DNA of 64,000 bases from Candidatus Babeliales bacterium (GCA_041660205.1 JBAZWT010000006.1:6462-70461), one strand, 5' to 3'; shown: positions 52,116-62,801, numbered from the stretch's first letter. Numbers and translations: made by a program. Notes: generated by a model not told the origin, from the letters alone.

Positions 52116-54197
52116 TTATTTCTTTGCAGCAGCTACAATTTCATCTTGGACGCTTTTTGAAACTTCGCGATAGCATTCAAATGCCATCGTATAACTTGCA
52201 CGACCCTTGGACATAGATCGTAACTCAGTCGAATATCCAAACATTTTTCCAAGAGGAACTTCTGCTTTAACAATCTGTATAGAACCTTTGGTTTCCGTCC
52301 CCGAGATTCTTCCACGACGTGCGTTAAGGTCACCCATAACGTCACCCATGTACTCATCAGGAGTGTCTACTTCCACTTTCATGATTGGTTCTAAAAGAAC
52401 CGGTAAAGCCTGAGCCATACCTTCACGAAAACCTATTTTTGCAGCCATTTTAAATGCGATCTCAGATGAGTCAACATCATGATATGATCCATCATAAACA
52501 GTCACACGAAGATCAACAACAGGACTTCCTGTTAAAATTCCAGATGTAATAGCTTCAGCCATACCTTTTTCAACCGCTGGAATATATTCTCTAGGAATAG
52601 ATCCACCAGTAGTTCCATTTTTAAATTCATAACCAGCGCCACGATCTAATGGTTCTAATTTCAACCACACGTGTCCATACTGACCTTTACCACCGGATTG
52701 CTTGATGAATTTTCCTTCAGCATCAACCGATTTTTGAATTGTTTCTTTATAAGCAACCCGAAGCTTACCTTGCTCAACTTCAACTTTATGCTCACGTTTC
52801 AAACGATCAACTACGATCTCTAAGTGCAATTCACCCATACCAGCAATTTCCGTTTGACCGGTTTCGTGGTTATATGTGAAATTAAACGAAGGATCTTCTT
52901 GATTCATTTTTTTCAACGCAAGAACCATTTTTTCATAATCTGCTTTTGTTTTTGGCTCAACAGATGTTGAAATAACTGGTACTGGAATATCAATTGATTC
53001 AAGTAAAACTGGATGCGCTTCGTCACACAAAGTATCACCAGTGTTAATATCTTTAATACCAACAACAGCAACAATATCTCCAGCAGAAGCTTCTTTAATT
53101 TCTTCGCGTTTGTTTGCGTGCATTCTTAAAAGTCTACTTACGCGTTCTTTTGTTTCTTTAGACGCATTGTACACATACGAACCGGATTTTAAAACACCCG
53201 AATAAATACGTGTAAAAGTTAAAACTCCCACAAAAGGATCTGTCATGATTTTAAAAGCAAGAGCAGAAAAAGGTTCTTTATCAGAAGATCGTCTTTCTAC
53301 CTCTAGACCTGTTTTAACATCAATTCCCTTAATTGCAGGAACTTCTAACGGCGAAGGTAAAAAATCAACAACTGCATCAAGCAGTAAATGAACACCTTTG
53401 TTTTTAAACGCTGATCCACAAAAAGCAGGAAACAGTTGACGCTTTACAACGCCATTTCTAATACCCTGTCTTAGCTCTTCAAGAGAAATTGGCTCTTCGT
53501 TCAAAAACTTTTCGCCCAATACTTCATCAGCTTCAGAAGCTTTTTCAACAATAGCTGCATACATTGATTTAATTTGATCGGCATACTCAGCAGGAGCATC
53601 TTCAAACGTAACATCTTTTTGCATATCACGCTCATCGTTATAAAAACGAATCATTTTTCCAGAAAGTACATCAATCAGGCCGTTAAAGCCATCTGACTCG
53701 CCTAAAGGAATTTGCATAGCAACTGCACGGCCAACCGCCAATTTAGTATTAATGTCTTGAATAGCCGCAAAATAATCAGCGCCAATTCGATCTAATTTAT
53801 TAATAAAGATAATTGCTGGAACGTCATAACGATTCGCTTGGTTCCACACAGTCTCTGATTGAGGCTGAACACCCGCAACACCACAAAACACACTCACAAC
53901 TCCATCAAGAACACGCAGAGATCGTCCTACTTCAATAGTAAAATCTACGTGACCCGGAGTATCAATAATATTGATTTGGCAGCTTTTCCAAAAACATGTT
54001 GTTGCCGCAGATTGAATTGTAATCCCACGTTCTTGTTCTTGCTCCATCCAATCCATGATAGCAGCGCCTTCATGAACTTCACCGATTTTATGTGAAATAC
54101 CAGTATAAAAAAGAATACGTTCTGTAACAGTTGTTTTCCCAGCATCAATGTGAGCTGCGATCCCTATGTTTCGATACTTATCTAATGTATAGCTCAT
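52116..54197 (-). CDS. fusA: Elongation factor G
   Basis: 693 residues; GTPase that drives translocation. [19 protein letters not shown] (G1), the [13 protein letters not shown]3 and [11 protein letters not shown]4 stand in the N-terminal domain, with the EF-G domains III-V after them ([32 protein letters not shown]). 6 bp after rpsG. Confidence 0.98.
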   Translation of the reverse strand: MSYTLDKYRNIGIAAHIDAGKTTVTERILFYTGISHKIGEVHEGAAIMDWMEQEQERGITIQSAATTCFWKSCQINIIDTPGHVDFTIEVGRSLRVLDGVVSVFCGVAGVQPQSETVWNQANRYDVPAIIFINKLDRIGADYFAAIQDINTKLAVGRAVAMQIPLGESDGFNGLIDVLSGKMIRFYNDERDMQKDVTFEDAPAEYADQIKSMYAAIVEKASEADEVLGEKFLNEEPISLEELRQGIRNGVVKRQLFPAFCGSAFKNKGVHLLLDAVVDFLPSPLEVPAIKGIDVKTGLEVERRSSDKEPFSALAFKIMTDPFVGVLTFTRIYSGVLKSGSYVYNASKETKERVSRLLRMHANKREEIKEASAGDIVAVVGIKDINTGDTLCDEAHPVLLESIDIPVPVISTSVEPKTKADYEKMVLALKKMNQEDPSFNFTYNHETGQTEIAGMGELHLEIVVDRLKREHKVEVEQGKLRVAYKETIQKSVDAEGKFIKQSGGKGQYGHVWLKLEPLDRGAGYEFKNGTTGGSIPREYIPAVEKGMAEAITSGILTGSPVVDLRVTVYDGSYHDVDSSEIAFKMAAKIGFREGMAQALPVLLEPIMKVEVDTPDEYMGDVMGDLNARRGRISGTETKGSIQIVKAEVPLGKMFGYSTELRSMSKGRASYTMAFECYREVSKSVQDEIVAAAKK

Positions 54198-54203
54198 ATA
54201 ACC

Positions 54204-54683
54204 CTACCAAGCGTAATGTGAAAAGGCACGATTTGCTTCTGCCATCTTGTGTACATCAAGTTTCTTTTTAAAAGCTCCGCCACGTTCTTCATACGCGTCT
54301 AAAAGCTCACTACCGATGCGCAAGCCCATAGATTTGTCTGAACGCTCCGCAGCAGCTTCAATAAGCCAACGTAACGTCAAAGAACGGCCACGCGCTTCTC
54401 CAACTTCTCTTGGAATTTGGTAAACACTGCCACCAACTCGTCGAGAGCGAACTTCAATAAGAGGAACAATGTTGTTAAAAGCTTTGTGAAAAGCAGAAAG
54501 CGCTTTTTCTTTGTTTCCGAACTTTTGCTCTAAAACATCAAGCGCATCATATACAATTTTACGAGCAACGTTTTTTTTACCACGCCACATAACAATGTTT
54601 ATAAATCGTTGCAACAGCTCTGACTGATAGATAGGATCAACCCCAACATCACGTCGTATAATATTTTTTTTCTTTCTTGGCAT
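54204..54683 (-). CDS. rpsG: Small ribosomal subunit protein uS7
   Basis: 159 residues, head protein at the mRNA exit. Typical RRDVGVDPIYQSELLQRFIN, VGGSVYQIPREV and RAFSHYAW. 16 bp after rpsL. Confidence 0.98.
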   Translation of the reverse strand: MPRKKKNIIRRDVGVDPIYQSELLQRFINIVMWRGKKNVARKIVYDALDVLEQKFGNKEKALSAFHKAFNNIVPLIEVRSRRVGGSVYQIPREVGEARGRSLTLRWLIEAAAERSDKSMGLRIGSELLDAYEERGGAFKKKLDVHKMAEANRAFSHYAW

Positions 54684-54699
54684 AGGTCAATTCCTTTGT

Positions 54700-55077
54700 T
54701 TACGACGCTTTAGGTCTTTTTGCACCATACTTAGATCGAGACTGCTTTCTACCTGCAACTCCAGCTGTATCCAGAGCTCCGCGAACAATGTGATATTTCA
54801 CACCCGGTAAATCCTTAACGCGACCACCTCTTATAAGAACCATTGAGTGCTCTTGAAGATTGTGGCCTTCACCAGGAATGTACGCTGTGACTTCTGTTCC
54901 GTTTGAAAGTTTAACCCGAGCAACTTTTCGAAGCGCTGAGTTTGGTTTTTTTGGCGTCGTTGTGAATACTCGTGTACAAACACCGCGAACCTGAGGACAT
55001 CGTTTTAAAGCACCGCTTTTTGTCTTATTGACAATTTTTTTGCGGCCTAAACGAACAAGCTGATTAATTGTAGGCAT
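54700..55077 (-). CDS. rpsL: Small ribosomal subunit protein uS12
   Basis: 125 residues; decoding-site protein. [20 protein letters not shown] includes the Lys43 region (KKPNS) linked to streptomycin response; [25 protein letters not shown] is the second contact. It is the first gene of the superoperon. Confidence 0.98.
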   Translation of the reverse strand: MPTINQLVRLGRKKIVNKTKSGALKRCPQVRGVCTRVFTTTPKKPNSALRKVARVKLSNGTEVTAYIPGEGHNLQEHSMVLIRGGRVKDLPGVKYHIVRGALDTAGVAGRKQSRSKYGAKRPKAS

Positions 55078-55193
55078 ATAAAAACCTTATTATAACAAAG
55101 TAAAGTTATAGTGACTGTTAGATTACGTATAGCTCAAAGTGGACTGCGTGTATCATTAATATGACGTTACAGATAAACTTTTTGCATATTTCA

Positions 55194-55221
55194 ATTATAA
55201 ACTCTTTGCAACTTTTTTCAA
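55194..55221 (-). promoter_or_regulatory. Putative promoter of the str-S10-spc-alpha superoperon
   Basis: On the minus strand TTGAAA (55216-55221) is followed after 16 bp by a perfect TATAAT (55194-55199). It would give a leader of about 110 nt before rpsL. The 285-bp gap between rpsL and rseP holds no gene. Confidence 0.6.
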
Positions 55222-55278
55222 GAAAATTAAAAAATCCTATTCAGAGCAACCATATCCCGATATTTTGACGTAGACTTG

Positions 55279-55307
55279 TTGATAGCAACATGCTAGTTTG
55301 GTACCAT
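55279..55307 (+). promoter_or_regulatory. Possible promoter of rseP
   Basis: TTGATA (55279-55284), 17-bp spacer, TACCAT (55302-55307), 56 bp before the rseP ATG. Moderate match only. Confidence 0.35.
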
Positions 55308-55362
55308 TCATTTTTCACTGATTTCGTATTTTTCATAACACTATTTTTACCATAGGGTCCTT

Positions 55363-56433
55363 ATGATAGCAGCTGTTTTGTCCCAAATTTCATCAATTTT
55401 TTTAAGCCTTATTGGAATCTCGTTTATCATAGTATTTCATGAATTTGGTCATTATATTTTCTGTAAGCTATTCAACGTTTACACCCCAACCTTTTCTATT
55501 GGAATCGGTAAAGTTCTATATTCAAAAAAAATTGGTGATACAAATTTTTGCATTTCAGCTGGGCCTATTGGTGGTTATGTTGAAGTAGCGTCTGAAAAGG
55601 GCATCAACGGCTCTTTAGGGTTTAATCAAATTCCGTACTACCAAAAAGTTCTCATGATGCTTGGTGGCATCCTTTTTAACTTTATATTGACCTATGTCTT
55701 ATTTGTAGGTCTTTTTTTCACAGGAATGCCAGATTCTGGCGCTGCTCCTTATGAAGTCAACACATCTATCATCTCTACAATCCCTGCAGAATCTATAAAC
55801 GCTGATCTTTTGCAAAAAAACGATCGAATCGTTTCAGTCAACCACCAAGATATTCACAATGATGTAGCTGTCGCTCGTAAAATCGTAGCTGATCAACTAG
55901 CCATCAATGCTATTGATATTCCCGTTGAAATTGACCGTTCAGGCCAAACTATGGATATGACGCTTCATCTTAAAGGAGCAAAAACTTCTCCTTCAATATC
56001 AAAGCAGCTTGATATTGTATTTCAGCCCAAACCAGCTTTATCTCTAAAAAACTCAATAATTCAAGCCTATGTTGCGACCGGATTTTATCTATCTGCAATC
56101 GTTAAAGGTCTCAAAGATATGGTTTACGCTCGCAATACCAAAGGGCTCGTCGGTCCTTTAATGGCAGTTGCCGTAAGCAGCAAAAGCGCTCAAAAAGGAT
56201 TTTCTTCCCTACTGTTCCTTTTAGCGATCATCAGCATCAATCTTGGATTTATGAACTTACTACCGTTGCCAATCTTTGATGGTGGACAATTTGTTATTTT
56301 TACCATTGAAGCAATAACTCGCAAAGAACTTTCAGAAAGAGTTCGACACTACATTGGGGTAAGCTCATGGGTTCTTGCAATCGGACTTCTCGTCATCTTT
56401 ACGATTCGCGATCTTTATACCCTTATCTTTTAA
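55363..56433 (+). CDS. rseP: Site-2 intramembrane metalloprotease (RseP/MmpA family)
   Basis: A zinc protease that cleaves within membrane helices, e.g. of anti-sigma factors or signal-peptide remnants. 356 residues: HEFGH (26-30) holds the zinc ligands, a single PDZ region follows (about 140-200), and the third ligand is in MNLLPLPIFDGGQF (NxxPxPxxDG). The usual dual-PDZ RseP is about 450 residues; this is the shorter form. Followed by a bidirectional terminator. Confidence 0.93.
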   Translation: MIAAVLSQISSIFLSLIGISFIIVFHEFGHYIFCKLFNVYTPTFSIGIGKVLYSKKIGDTNFCISAGPIGGYVEVASEKGINGSLGFNQIPYYQKVLMMLGGILFNFILTYVLFVGLFFTGMPDSGAAPYEVNTSIISTIPAESINADLLQKNDRIVSVNHQDIHNDVAVARKIVADQLAINAIDIPVEIDRSGQTMDMTLHLKGAKTSPSISKQLDIVFQPKPALSLKNSIIQAYVATGFYLSAIVKGLKDMVYARNTKGLVGPLMAVAVSSKSAQKGFSSLLFLLAIISINLGFMNLLPLPIFDGGQFVIFTIEAITRKELSERVRHYIGVSSWVLAIGLLVIFTIRDLYTLIF

Positions 56434-56466
56434 AGTAAGCAAAAACAAATCAAAAAAATAATCATT

Positions 56467-56500
56467 AAAAAAAGCCCCTTTTTCAAGGGGCTTTTTCTTT
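56467..56500. terminator. Bidirectional terminator between rseP and rplM
   Basis: AAAAAGCCCCTT, loop TTTC, AAGGGGCTTTTT (56469-56496): a 12-bp stem with A and T runs on both sides, between convergent genes. Confidence 0.93.
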
Positions 56501-56530
56501 TAACTTCAACAAACCGTTGAGGTTGAATTT

Positions 56531-56965
56531 TTATTTTGTAATTTGAGCTATGTGTGGATGCTCATTACCTGCATACACTTTTAACTTTTTCAAAATTGAA
56601 CGGCTCAATGAGCTTTTGTTTGTATTTGGAAGCATTCTTTTTACAGCTAATTCAAATACTTTTTCAGGTGTTTTTTTCATCATTTCACGAGCAGTTTTGA
56701 CTTTTTTACCACCTTGGTAACCGCTATAGGTAACATATTCTTTACCGTCAAGCTTGTTACCAGTAAGCACTATGTGAGATGCGTTAATGATAACTACATA
56801 GTCACCGCTATCTGTGTGTGAAGTAAATTCTGGTTGGTCTTTACCGCGCAAAATGTCTGCAACTTGAGTAGCTAAGCGGCCTAATACTTTTCCCTTTGCG
56901 TCAATTAAACGCCATTGAGGGTTCGCATCTTCTTTTCTGAGAAAAAATGCTTTGTTCATATCCAT
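56531..56965 (-). CDS. rplM: Large ribosomal subunit protein uL13
   Basis: 144 residues: WRLIDAKGKVLGRLATQVAD, YVVIINASHIVLTGNKLDGK, and VKRMLPNTNKSSLSRSILKK. Partner gene rpsI, which follows rplM in most bacteria, is not here: a terminator and convergent rseP follow instead. Confidence 0.97.
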   Translation of the reverse strand: MDMNKAFFLRKEDANPQWRLIDAKGKVLGRLATQVADILRGKDQPEFTSHTDSGDYVVIINASHIVLTGNKLDGKEYVTYSGYQGGKKVKTAREMMKKTPEKVFELAVKRMLPNTNKSSLSRSILKKLKVYAGNEHPHIAQITK

Positions 56966-57046
56966 AGTAAAACCTTACTTGATGATTAAATTTAAAAAAA
57001 ACTTTTTTTGCGTAATTTTATATCTTAAGAAAACGTAAAACGATAA

Positions 57047-57074
57047 TGTATAGGGTATCGTAAAACTAATTCAA
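57047..57074 (-). promoter_or_regulatory. Possible promoter of rplM
   Basis: Minus strand TTGAAT (57069-57074), 16-bp spacer, TATACA (57047-57052), about 80 bp before the rplM start. Confidence 0.4.
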
Positions 57075-57112
57075 GGTCAACTTGAAAACAAGTTCTTAAG
57101 CAATAAATTTCC

Positions 57113-58453
57113 TTAACGTCCAAAACTTTGTCTGACCATCTCTTCTATTTCTGTTACAGATTTTGCAATATCTTCACTTAAACAGACCGGCTCGCTATCT
57201 TTTACAACCCAATAATTATCTTCAATGCGAATACCAGTCGACTTATCCGGAATATAGATGCCCGGCTCAATAGTAATAACATCACCTTCTTGAAGTGGCG
57301 TTGACCGAGAACCAACGTCATGCACATCAAGTCCCAAATAATGTCCAATGCCATGAATAAAATATTGGTCGTAGCCACTTTTCTTTAAAAAGTTTATTGC
57401 AATGTGTTGCAACGAAGCTTCTTGCTGCAGTGGATTTGATATCCACATGCCAGGACGAACTTGTTCAGCCACATGTTGTTGAGTTTCCAGTACGATTTCA
57501 TAAAGCATGCGTTGCTGTTTGTCGAACTTTCCAGAAACAGGAAAAACGCGGGTAATGTCTGCACAATAATGGTTGTGCATCGCGCCAGCATCAATCAAAA
57601 CCAACTCACCTTTTGCAAGAGTTGCCATGTTCGTATTGTAATGCAAAATTGTCGCTTGTTTACCACTAGCAACGATTGCTGGATAAGCCTTACGTGCTCC
57701 GTTTTCGATAAATATATATTCCATAGCCGCCTGAACTTCAGCTTCACGAGCCCCAGGTTTAATCACATGAGCTGCCGCCTGAAATGCAGCATTGGTAATT
57801 TCAATAGCTTGATAAAGCTCTTCAATCTCTGAAATATCTTTTTTTCTACGTAGCACTGCTACAAAAGGAGAAATATCAACAACGTGCCCAGCAAGCCCAG
57901 GAACAAACAGACTCAATCGATCAATAATCGTTTTTACCGATGCATTCAATCGACCATGGGCAGGATACAATGTGAAAATAGTATGTTTTTTTGCTACCAT
58001 TTCACGCAACTGTTCAATTATTTTTTTATAATCATCAGGCGAAAAATAAGGATCAACGCTATAACCAGCAACTTTATTTCCCAATGTTTTTAACTGGTCT
58101 ATTCCAAAGCTAGCAATCGTTCGATCATTAATCTCATCAACGCTGTGAACCCATTTTGCACGAAAATCACCAAAGTCTGGCACATGTAGACAAGTTCCAT
58201 TGTGCACATCAAAAGAAAGAACCGAAGCCGGCTCAGAGATTCCTGAAAAATAGTAAAAACTACTATCTTGTAAAAAAATCTCATGATCGCCCTCAAATGG
58301 AGCAAATAGAAAAACTGTTCCAGCTTTTTCTGGGTACTCTTGAGCAATTAATTCTAGTAATTTTGTGCGACGCACAGTGAATTTATTAGATTTATCCTGC
58401 TTGCTACCGTCAGCCATAATTTTGACCATGTCACCAAACATATCCAACCTCAA
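57113..58453 (-). CDS. pepP: Xaa-Pro aminopeptidase (M24B)
   Basis: Removes N-terminal residues next to proline. 446 residues with an N-terminal creatinase-like domain (about 20-185) and the pita-bread catalytic domain: LIDAGAMHNHYCADITRVFP (two Asp), FIHGIGHYLGLDVHDVG (His), VITIEPGIYI (Glu) and GIRIEDNYWV (Glu). All metal ligands are intact. It lies upstream of rplM on the same strand with a 147-bp gap, and 30 bp after recR. Confidence 0.93.
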   Translation of the reverse strand: MRLDMFGDMVKIMADGSKQDKSNKFTVRRTKLLELIAQEYPEKAGTVFLFAPFEGDHEIFLQDSSFYYFSGISEPASVLSFDVHNGTCLHVPDFGDFRAKWVHSVDEINDRTIASFGIDQLKTLGNKVAGYSVDPYFSPDDYKKIIEQLREMVAKKHTIFTLYPAHGRLNASVKTIIDRLSLFVPGLAGHVVDISPFVAVLRRKKDISEIEELYQAIEITNAAFQAAAHVIKPGAREAEVQAAMEYIFIENGARKAYPAIVASGKQATILHYNTNMATLAKGELVLIDAGAMHNHYCADITRVFPVSGKFDKQQRMLYEIVLETQQHVAEQVRPGMWISNPLQQEASLQHIAINFLKKSGYDQYFIHGIGHYLGLDVHDVGSRSTPLQEGDVITIEPGIYIPDKSTGIRIEDNYWVVKDSEPVCLSEDIAKSVTEIEEMVRQSFGR

Positions 58454-58483
58454 AATTTGTTATTTTTTGTTTTCTAATTCTAC

Positions 58484-59083
58484 TTAAAATAATTTACGAT
58501 CAGCCAAAGCTTTTCCAACAGTTAGCCTGTCTACGAATTCCAAGTTTGAACCGATCGGAATTCCCTTTGCCAAACATGAAACCTTAACCGTTTTTCCATG
58601 GAGCTTGCGTGCAATAAAAGCTACCGTAGCTTCTCCTTCAGGGGTTTGATTCATGGCAAAAACTAACTCGACAACCCCACTAGTCACACGCACAATCAAC
58701 TCTTCTATTTTTAAATCTTTTGGACCAACGCCTTCAAGAGGAGAAATGACACCGCCAAGCACGTGATACAAACCACGAAACGCCTCGGTGCGTTCAATCA
58801 CCAAAAGCTCATGCCAAGTTTCTACAACACAAATAATTGACGAATCGCGACTTTTATCAAAGCAAAAAGAACATTGTTCATTTTGCTCTTGCCATACAAA
58901 GCAGGTTTGACAAAGCACCACACGGGCTTTGGCTTCTTTCAAAGCTCTACAAAATTGCTCAATTCGTTCATCATCGAGCTGCAGAAAATAAGACGTTACT
59001 CGATACATATTTTTTGAAGCAAGAAATGGAACCTGCTGCAAATGTCTCATCAGTTTTTTTACTGTTGGTAATTTATCAATCAT
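58484..59083 (-). CDS. recR: Recombination protein RecR
   Basis: 199 residues; works with RecF and RecO in loading RecA at gaps. Contains a C4 zinc finger (CQTC, CSFC at about 57-74) and a Toprim domain (IICVVETWHELLVIERTEAF, YHVLGGVISPLEGVGPKDL). Lies between yidC (47 bp) and pepP. dnaX/ybaB, its usual neighbours, are absent. Confidence 0.95.
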   Translation of the reverse strand: MIDKLPTVKKLMRHLQQVPFLASKNMYRVTSYFLQLDDERIEQFCRALKEAKARVVLCQTCFVWQEQNEQCSFCFDKSRDSSIICVVETWHELLVIERTEAFRGLYHVLGGVISPLEGVGPKDLKIEELIVRVTSGVVELVFAMNQTPEGEATVAFIARKLHGKTVKVSCLAKGIPIGSNLEFVDRLTVGKALADRKLF

Positions 59084-59130
59084 GCTTCTCTCTCCAAAGT
59101 CAGCGACCCAAGGTCAGCGACAACAGCGGA

Positions 59131-60798
59131 CTACGCCAACCGTCGTGACAACCAGCCTATTTTACGAATTGCATAAGATTGCGCCACCCCAAACAAAGTA
59201 TTCAGAGCGATAAACATTGCCAGTCCAGCAGCCAAATATGCTGTAAATGCGCCAAGTAAAAGCGCCATGCCAAAACGAGAAGCCATTTGTCGAGGACCTT
59301 GATTTGCTACAGGTGTCAAAACCATGCCAACACCTATCAAGATAGATAAAATATAATACGGATCTGCCGCAGAAAGGTCTGGAATCCATAAGAACGATGC
59401 GCCATGCAGCTCAATTGAACTCGTTAAAACTTTATTAAGAGCTATAAATACCGGAATATTTAAAAGCATAGGCAAACAACTTGAAAAAATAGGAAGGCCA
59501 TGTTTTTGAATGAGTTCAGCATTCGCTTGGTCTAAAGCTGCTTTGTCATGTTTAAATTTTTGTTGAAGATAAGCCCGTTTTTTCTCAAACTCTGCTTGCT
59601 GCTTCAAGCCTTTTTCGCCTTTTAAAGTAAACGGCAACATTAAAAGCTTTATTAAAAGCGATAGAAGGATTATCGCAAGTCCATAGTTTCCGCATTGCTC
59701 TTTCAAATAAACTAAAAGATTGAACAATGGCTTAGAAATAGGATTTAAGAAACCATATTGAATCAAACCGGTAAGGTATGGTGCAACAGCTTTCATTGAT
59801 TCAACTGTCTTAGGACCCATGTAAAATGACCATGAAATTTCTGAATTTTGCTGCAACGCTTGTGATTCTAAAATCGCTTGATAATTTTTATCGCCCTGTT
59901 TTTTAAAGTAAGCTCGAACAGTTGCTCCTGGTGATGATGCAAAACATATTTGAGCTAAAAACTTTTGAGAAAAACCAAACAATTTTGGTTCGAACCAAAA
60001 TTGTTGAAATGTATCAGATTTTTCCAGTGCAACATCTTGCATTTTAATCTGATCGTTGCTTGTAGGAGCATTAACCACGCCTTTAAGTTCTTCTGACAGC
60101 ACAGTCATAGGAAAAAATAATCGAACTTGCTCAATGTTTTGATCTGACGGTCGTCGATAGTCCATCGAAACCTTTACATCAACTTGATACGTTTCTTTGT
60201 GAATCACAAACGTTTTTGTAATCATACCAGCATCAGATCGAGCCTGATACTCAACGGCGATAGCTTTTGGGCTTTGCAGATCATAAGAACGGATAAAATT
60301 ATAATTGAGAGGCGTTGAGCCTTGTAATCCGATCAAGAAACATTGAGCACTCTCTGGCAGCACTGCAACATTTTTTGAATCATCCTGCCACAAGAAATCC
60401 ATAGACTGCAAAACAGCGCCTTTTGAAGAAAAAACATACTGAGCTAAATCAGTTTTGATTGGTGTCAAAACAGGTTCAACAGGCTCTTGTGTGGCGAAAT
60501 CGATTTCAAGATTTAAAGGTTTTTGAATTTTTGCTAGCTCTTCAGGAGCTATAAACTTTTGACCTGACGCGCAGGCTACTGTCTGAACTTCCTGCAAGAC
60601 AGCTGGTTTTGGCGTTGGAGTGCCCATAAAGTATTGGAAACACAGCCAACCTATAAAAATAATTCCTACATTGAGCGGAGAAGGAAAAATATTCTCTCTG
60701 TTTTTAAAAACAAACTTATTAAAAAGAATGGTGAAAACTAAATAATAACCGGTACAGAGGAGTGCTTGATACATCATTTCTGCAAAAATCATAGACAA
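59131..60798 (-). CDS. yidC: Membrane protein insertase YidC
   Basis: Inserts inner-membrane proteins alone or with SecYEG. 555 residues with a first helix, a large periplasmic domain (about 70-335; a mark of Gram-negative YidC) and the conserved Oxa1 core (about 350-550): NYGLAIILLSLLIKLLMLPF, MLLNIPVFIALNKVL, and WIPDLSAADPYYIL. The C-terminus is short and basic (KIGWLSRRLA). It is not next to rnpA/rpmH. The helical hairpin KGLKQQAEFEKKRAYLQQKF between the first core helices is usual. Confidence 0.95.
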   Translation of the reverse strand: MSMIFAEMMYQALLCTGYYLVFTILFNKFVFKNRENIFPSPLNVGIIFIGWLCFQYFMGTPTPKPAVLQEVQTVACASGQKFIAPEELAKIQKPLNLEIDFATQEPVEPVLTPIKTDLAQYVFSSKGAVLQSMDFLWQDDSKNVAVLPESAQCFLIGLQGSTPLNYNFIRSYDLQSPKAIAVEYQARSDAGMITKTFVIHKETYQVDVKVSMDYRRPSDQNIEQVRLFFPMTVLSEELKGVVNAPTSNDQIKMQDVALEKSDTFQQFWFEPKLFGFSQKFLAQICFASSPGATVRAYFKKQGDKNYQAILESQALQQNSEISWSFYMGPKTVESMKAVAPYLTGLIQYGFLNPISKPLFNLLVYLKEQCGNYGLAIILLSLLIKLLMLPFTLKGEKGLKQQAEFEKKRAYLQQKFKHDKAALDQANAELIQKHGLPIFSSCLPMLLNIPVFIALNKVLTSSIELHGASFLWIPDLSAADPYYILSILIGVGMVLTPVANQGPRQMASRFGMALLLGAFTAYLAAGLAMFIALNTLFGVAQSYAIRKIGWLSRRLA

Positions 60799-60911
60799 TA
60801 CCTTATAAAAATGTAAAAAAAGAATATTAAATGCTAAACTATTGGAGACAAGCTTAACAAAGATCAGATGATTAAGCCAGAGAATTAAAGGTTTAAAAAG
60901 GAGCTATTTTT

Positions 60912-61262
60912 ATGAAAATGTCTAAACGCCAATACCGCATCGGCGAGCTAGCGAAGTCGCTTAACATTGAAAGATTCGTTATACGATTTTGGGAAAAAGA
61001 ACTTGAAATAAAACCGCAACGATCCCAAGGCGGACAACGGTTTTACCAAGAAAAAGATTTTCAAACATTTTTGGCGGTTAAAGAGCTTTTGTATCAAAAA
61101 AAATACACTTTAGCTGGAGCAAAAAAAGAACTTTTGAATATGAAAAAAGCTCGTAATGTTATTGCATCACAAACAATCATACAAGTACCTGTAGAGTGTG
61201 ACTGCAAAGAAAAATTATCAATCCTTAAAGCTCAACTGCTAAAGTTCAAACAAACGCTTTAA
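60912..61262 (+). CDS. MerR family transcriptional regulator
   Basis: 116 residues with a winged-helix HTH of the MerR type: YRIGELAKSLNIERFVIRFW (residues 8-27), GGQRFYQEKDFQTFLAVKEL. The C-terminal part is a short helix with two Cys in ECDCKEK, too short for a full effector domain. AAGGAG precedes the ATG. It diverges from yidC and is 94 bp upstream of murC; target unknown. Confidence 0.88.
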   Translation: MKMSKRQYRIGELAKSLNIERFVIRFWEKELEIKPQRSQGGQRFYQEKDFQTFLAVKELLYQKKYTLAGAKKELLNMKKARNVIASQTIIQVPVECDCKEKLSILKAQLLKFKQTL

Positions 61263-61356
61263 CTTTTTCTAAACTTTTTGCCTGAAGATGCTACAATAAT
61301 CCACATGAAGATGCAGATAATTGGTAAGAAACAGATTAAATAATAAGAAAACAACC

Positions 61357-62754
61357 ATGTACAAAAAAAATGAGCACATTCACTTCATGGGCATTGGCGG
61401 CATCGGCATGAGTGGCATCGCTAAAATATTGATCAAGCAAGGCTACCGCGTCTCAGGATGTGATAGCCTTATCGATCAATTGGCAGTCAAAGAGCTTTTG
61501 GACCTTGGGGCCGTCATCGCTCCTCATCATCAACATCAACTCTGCAGCGACCCGTCAATCGATACTTTAGTCCATACTTCTGCTGTCTTAAAAACTCATC
61601 CTGAAATTATAGCTGCAGAGCAGCGATCAATTCCCGTTATCTTGCGCGCAACTATGCTGGCAGAGATCATGCGTACCAAATATTCGATCGCTGTAGCAGG
61701 CTCTCATGGCAAAACCACGACATCATCCCTTTTGTCTCATCTTCTTTTACAAGCAGAACTGGATCCAACTATAATCGTTGGTGGCCATATCCATTCAATT
61801 GGCACCAATGCAGTGAGTGGCAATGGATCGTTGCTGGTAGCTGAAGCTGATGAAAGTGATCGGTCGTTTTTGCAACTTCCTAAAACTTTTTCCATCGTGA
61901 CCAATATCGACCTTGAACACCTTGAAACCTACAAAGACTTTACCGATATTAAAAAAACCTTTCTGCAATTTTTAAGTCAGACTCCATTTTATGGATGCAA
62001 CGTCATTTGCCTTGACGATGCAGGCATTCAAGAAATAATTCCTCAGCTTTCAACTCCTTTCGTAACGTATGGCACAAACAACCTAGCAAACTTTCAAGCC
62101 CGCAACGTTACCCTGCTCGAAGATGGATCAACGTTCGATCTATTCGATAACAAAAACAACCAATTTCTTGGCTCCATGAGCATTTCACTACCAGGAATTC
62201 ACAACGTACTTAACGCAACCGGCGTAATCACTCTTGCTTTGCATCTTGGTCTGTCTCTTGAAACGATCAAAAATGCGCTGAGCTCGTTTACGGGAGTCGA
62301 CCGTAGATTCACGTCCAAAGGGATCACTAAGCGACATGGTGCGTTAATTTTCGATGACTACGGGCATCATCCTTTAGAGATTCATCACACCCTTCAAGTC
62401 GCTCGTAAAAAAGCCCGCGAAAAATTAGTTGTCGTATTTCAGCCTCATCGCTTTACCAGAACCAAACACCTTTGGGACGACTTTGTACATCTGTTTGCTA
62501 CTCATGCAATCGATGAATTAATTATCACCGATATTTTTCCTGCAAGCGAGCAGCCAATCAATGGAATCACAAGCCAAATACTGGTGGCAGAAATTAAAGC
62601 GAAAAATCCAAAACTCTCTATTTTTTACTATCCGTTTGACGCTGATGGCCAAGCAATCAAACAACATCTTGATAAAATACTACAAAACAACGATCTGGTG
62701 CTCTTACAAGGTGCAGGCAAAGCAAACAAGATTGCAAAAGACCTTTTATCATAA
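61357..62754 (+). CDS. murC: UDP-N-acetylmuramate--L-alanine ligase
   Basis: Adds L-Ala to UDP-MurNAc in peptidoglycan synthesis. 465 residues from the ATG at 61357, chosen because MYKKNEHIHFMGIGGIGMSG begins the family N-terminus; a TTG at 61321 would add 12 residues. Substrate P-loop HFMGIGGIGMSG, ATP site GSHGKTTTSS, ADESDRSF and the central DDYGHHPLEI motif are intact. It shows that the cell makes peptidoglycan precursors. Other mur genes are not in the window. Confidence 0.95.
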   Translation: MYKKNEHIHFMGIGGIGMSGIAKILIKQGYRVSGCDSLIDQLAVKELLDLGAVIAPHHQHQLCSDPSIDTLVHTSAVLKTHPEIIAAEQRSIPVILRATMLAEIMRTKYSIAVAGSHGKTTTSSLLSHLLLQAELDPTIIVGGHIHSIGTNAVSGNGSLLVAEADESDRSFLQLPKTFSIVTNIDLEHLETYKDFTDIKKTFLQFLSQTPFYGCNVICLDDAGIQEIIPQLSTPFVTYGTNNLANFQARNVTLLEDGSTFDLFDNKNNQFLGSMSISLPGIHNVLNATGVITLALHLGLSLETIKNALSSFTGVDRRFTSKGITKRHGALIFDDYGHHPLEIHHTLQVARKKAREKLVVVFQPHRFTRTKHLWDDFVHLFATHAIDELIITDIFPASEQPINGITSQILVAEIKAKNPKLSIFYYPFDADGQAIKQHLDKILQNNDLVLLQGAGKANKIAKDLLS

Positions 62755-62801
62755 ACTCGTCACTTCTTTCGTTGTAAAACTGAGAAAAAACCTTTCTCTT
62801 A

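Noticed and set aside
59095..59150. GC-rich stretch with GCGGACTACGCC and CCAGCC near the yidC start-distal end
   Set aside because: It resembles the GTCCAGCC...GGCGGAC repeat, but the two ends are in the wrong order, so I do not count it as a third copy.
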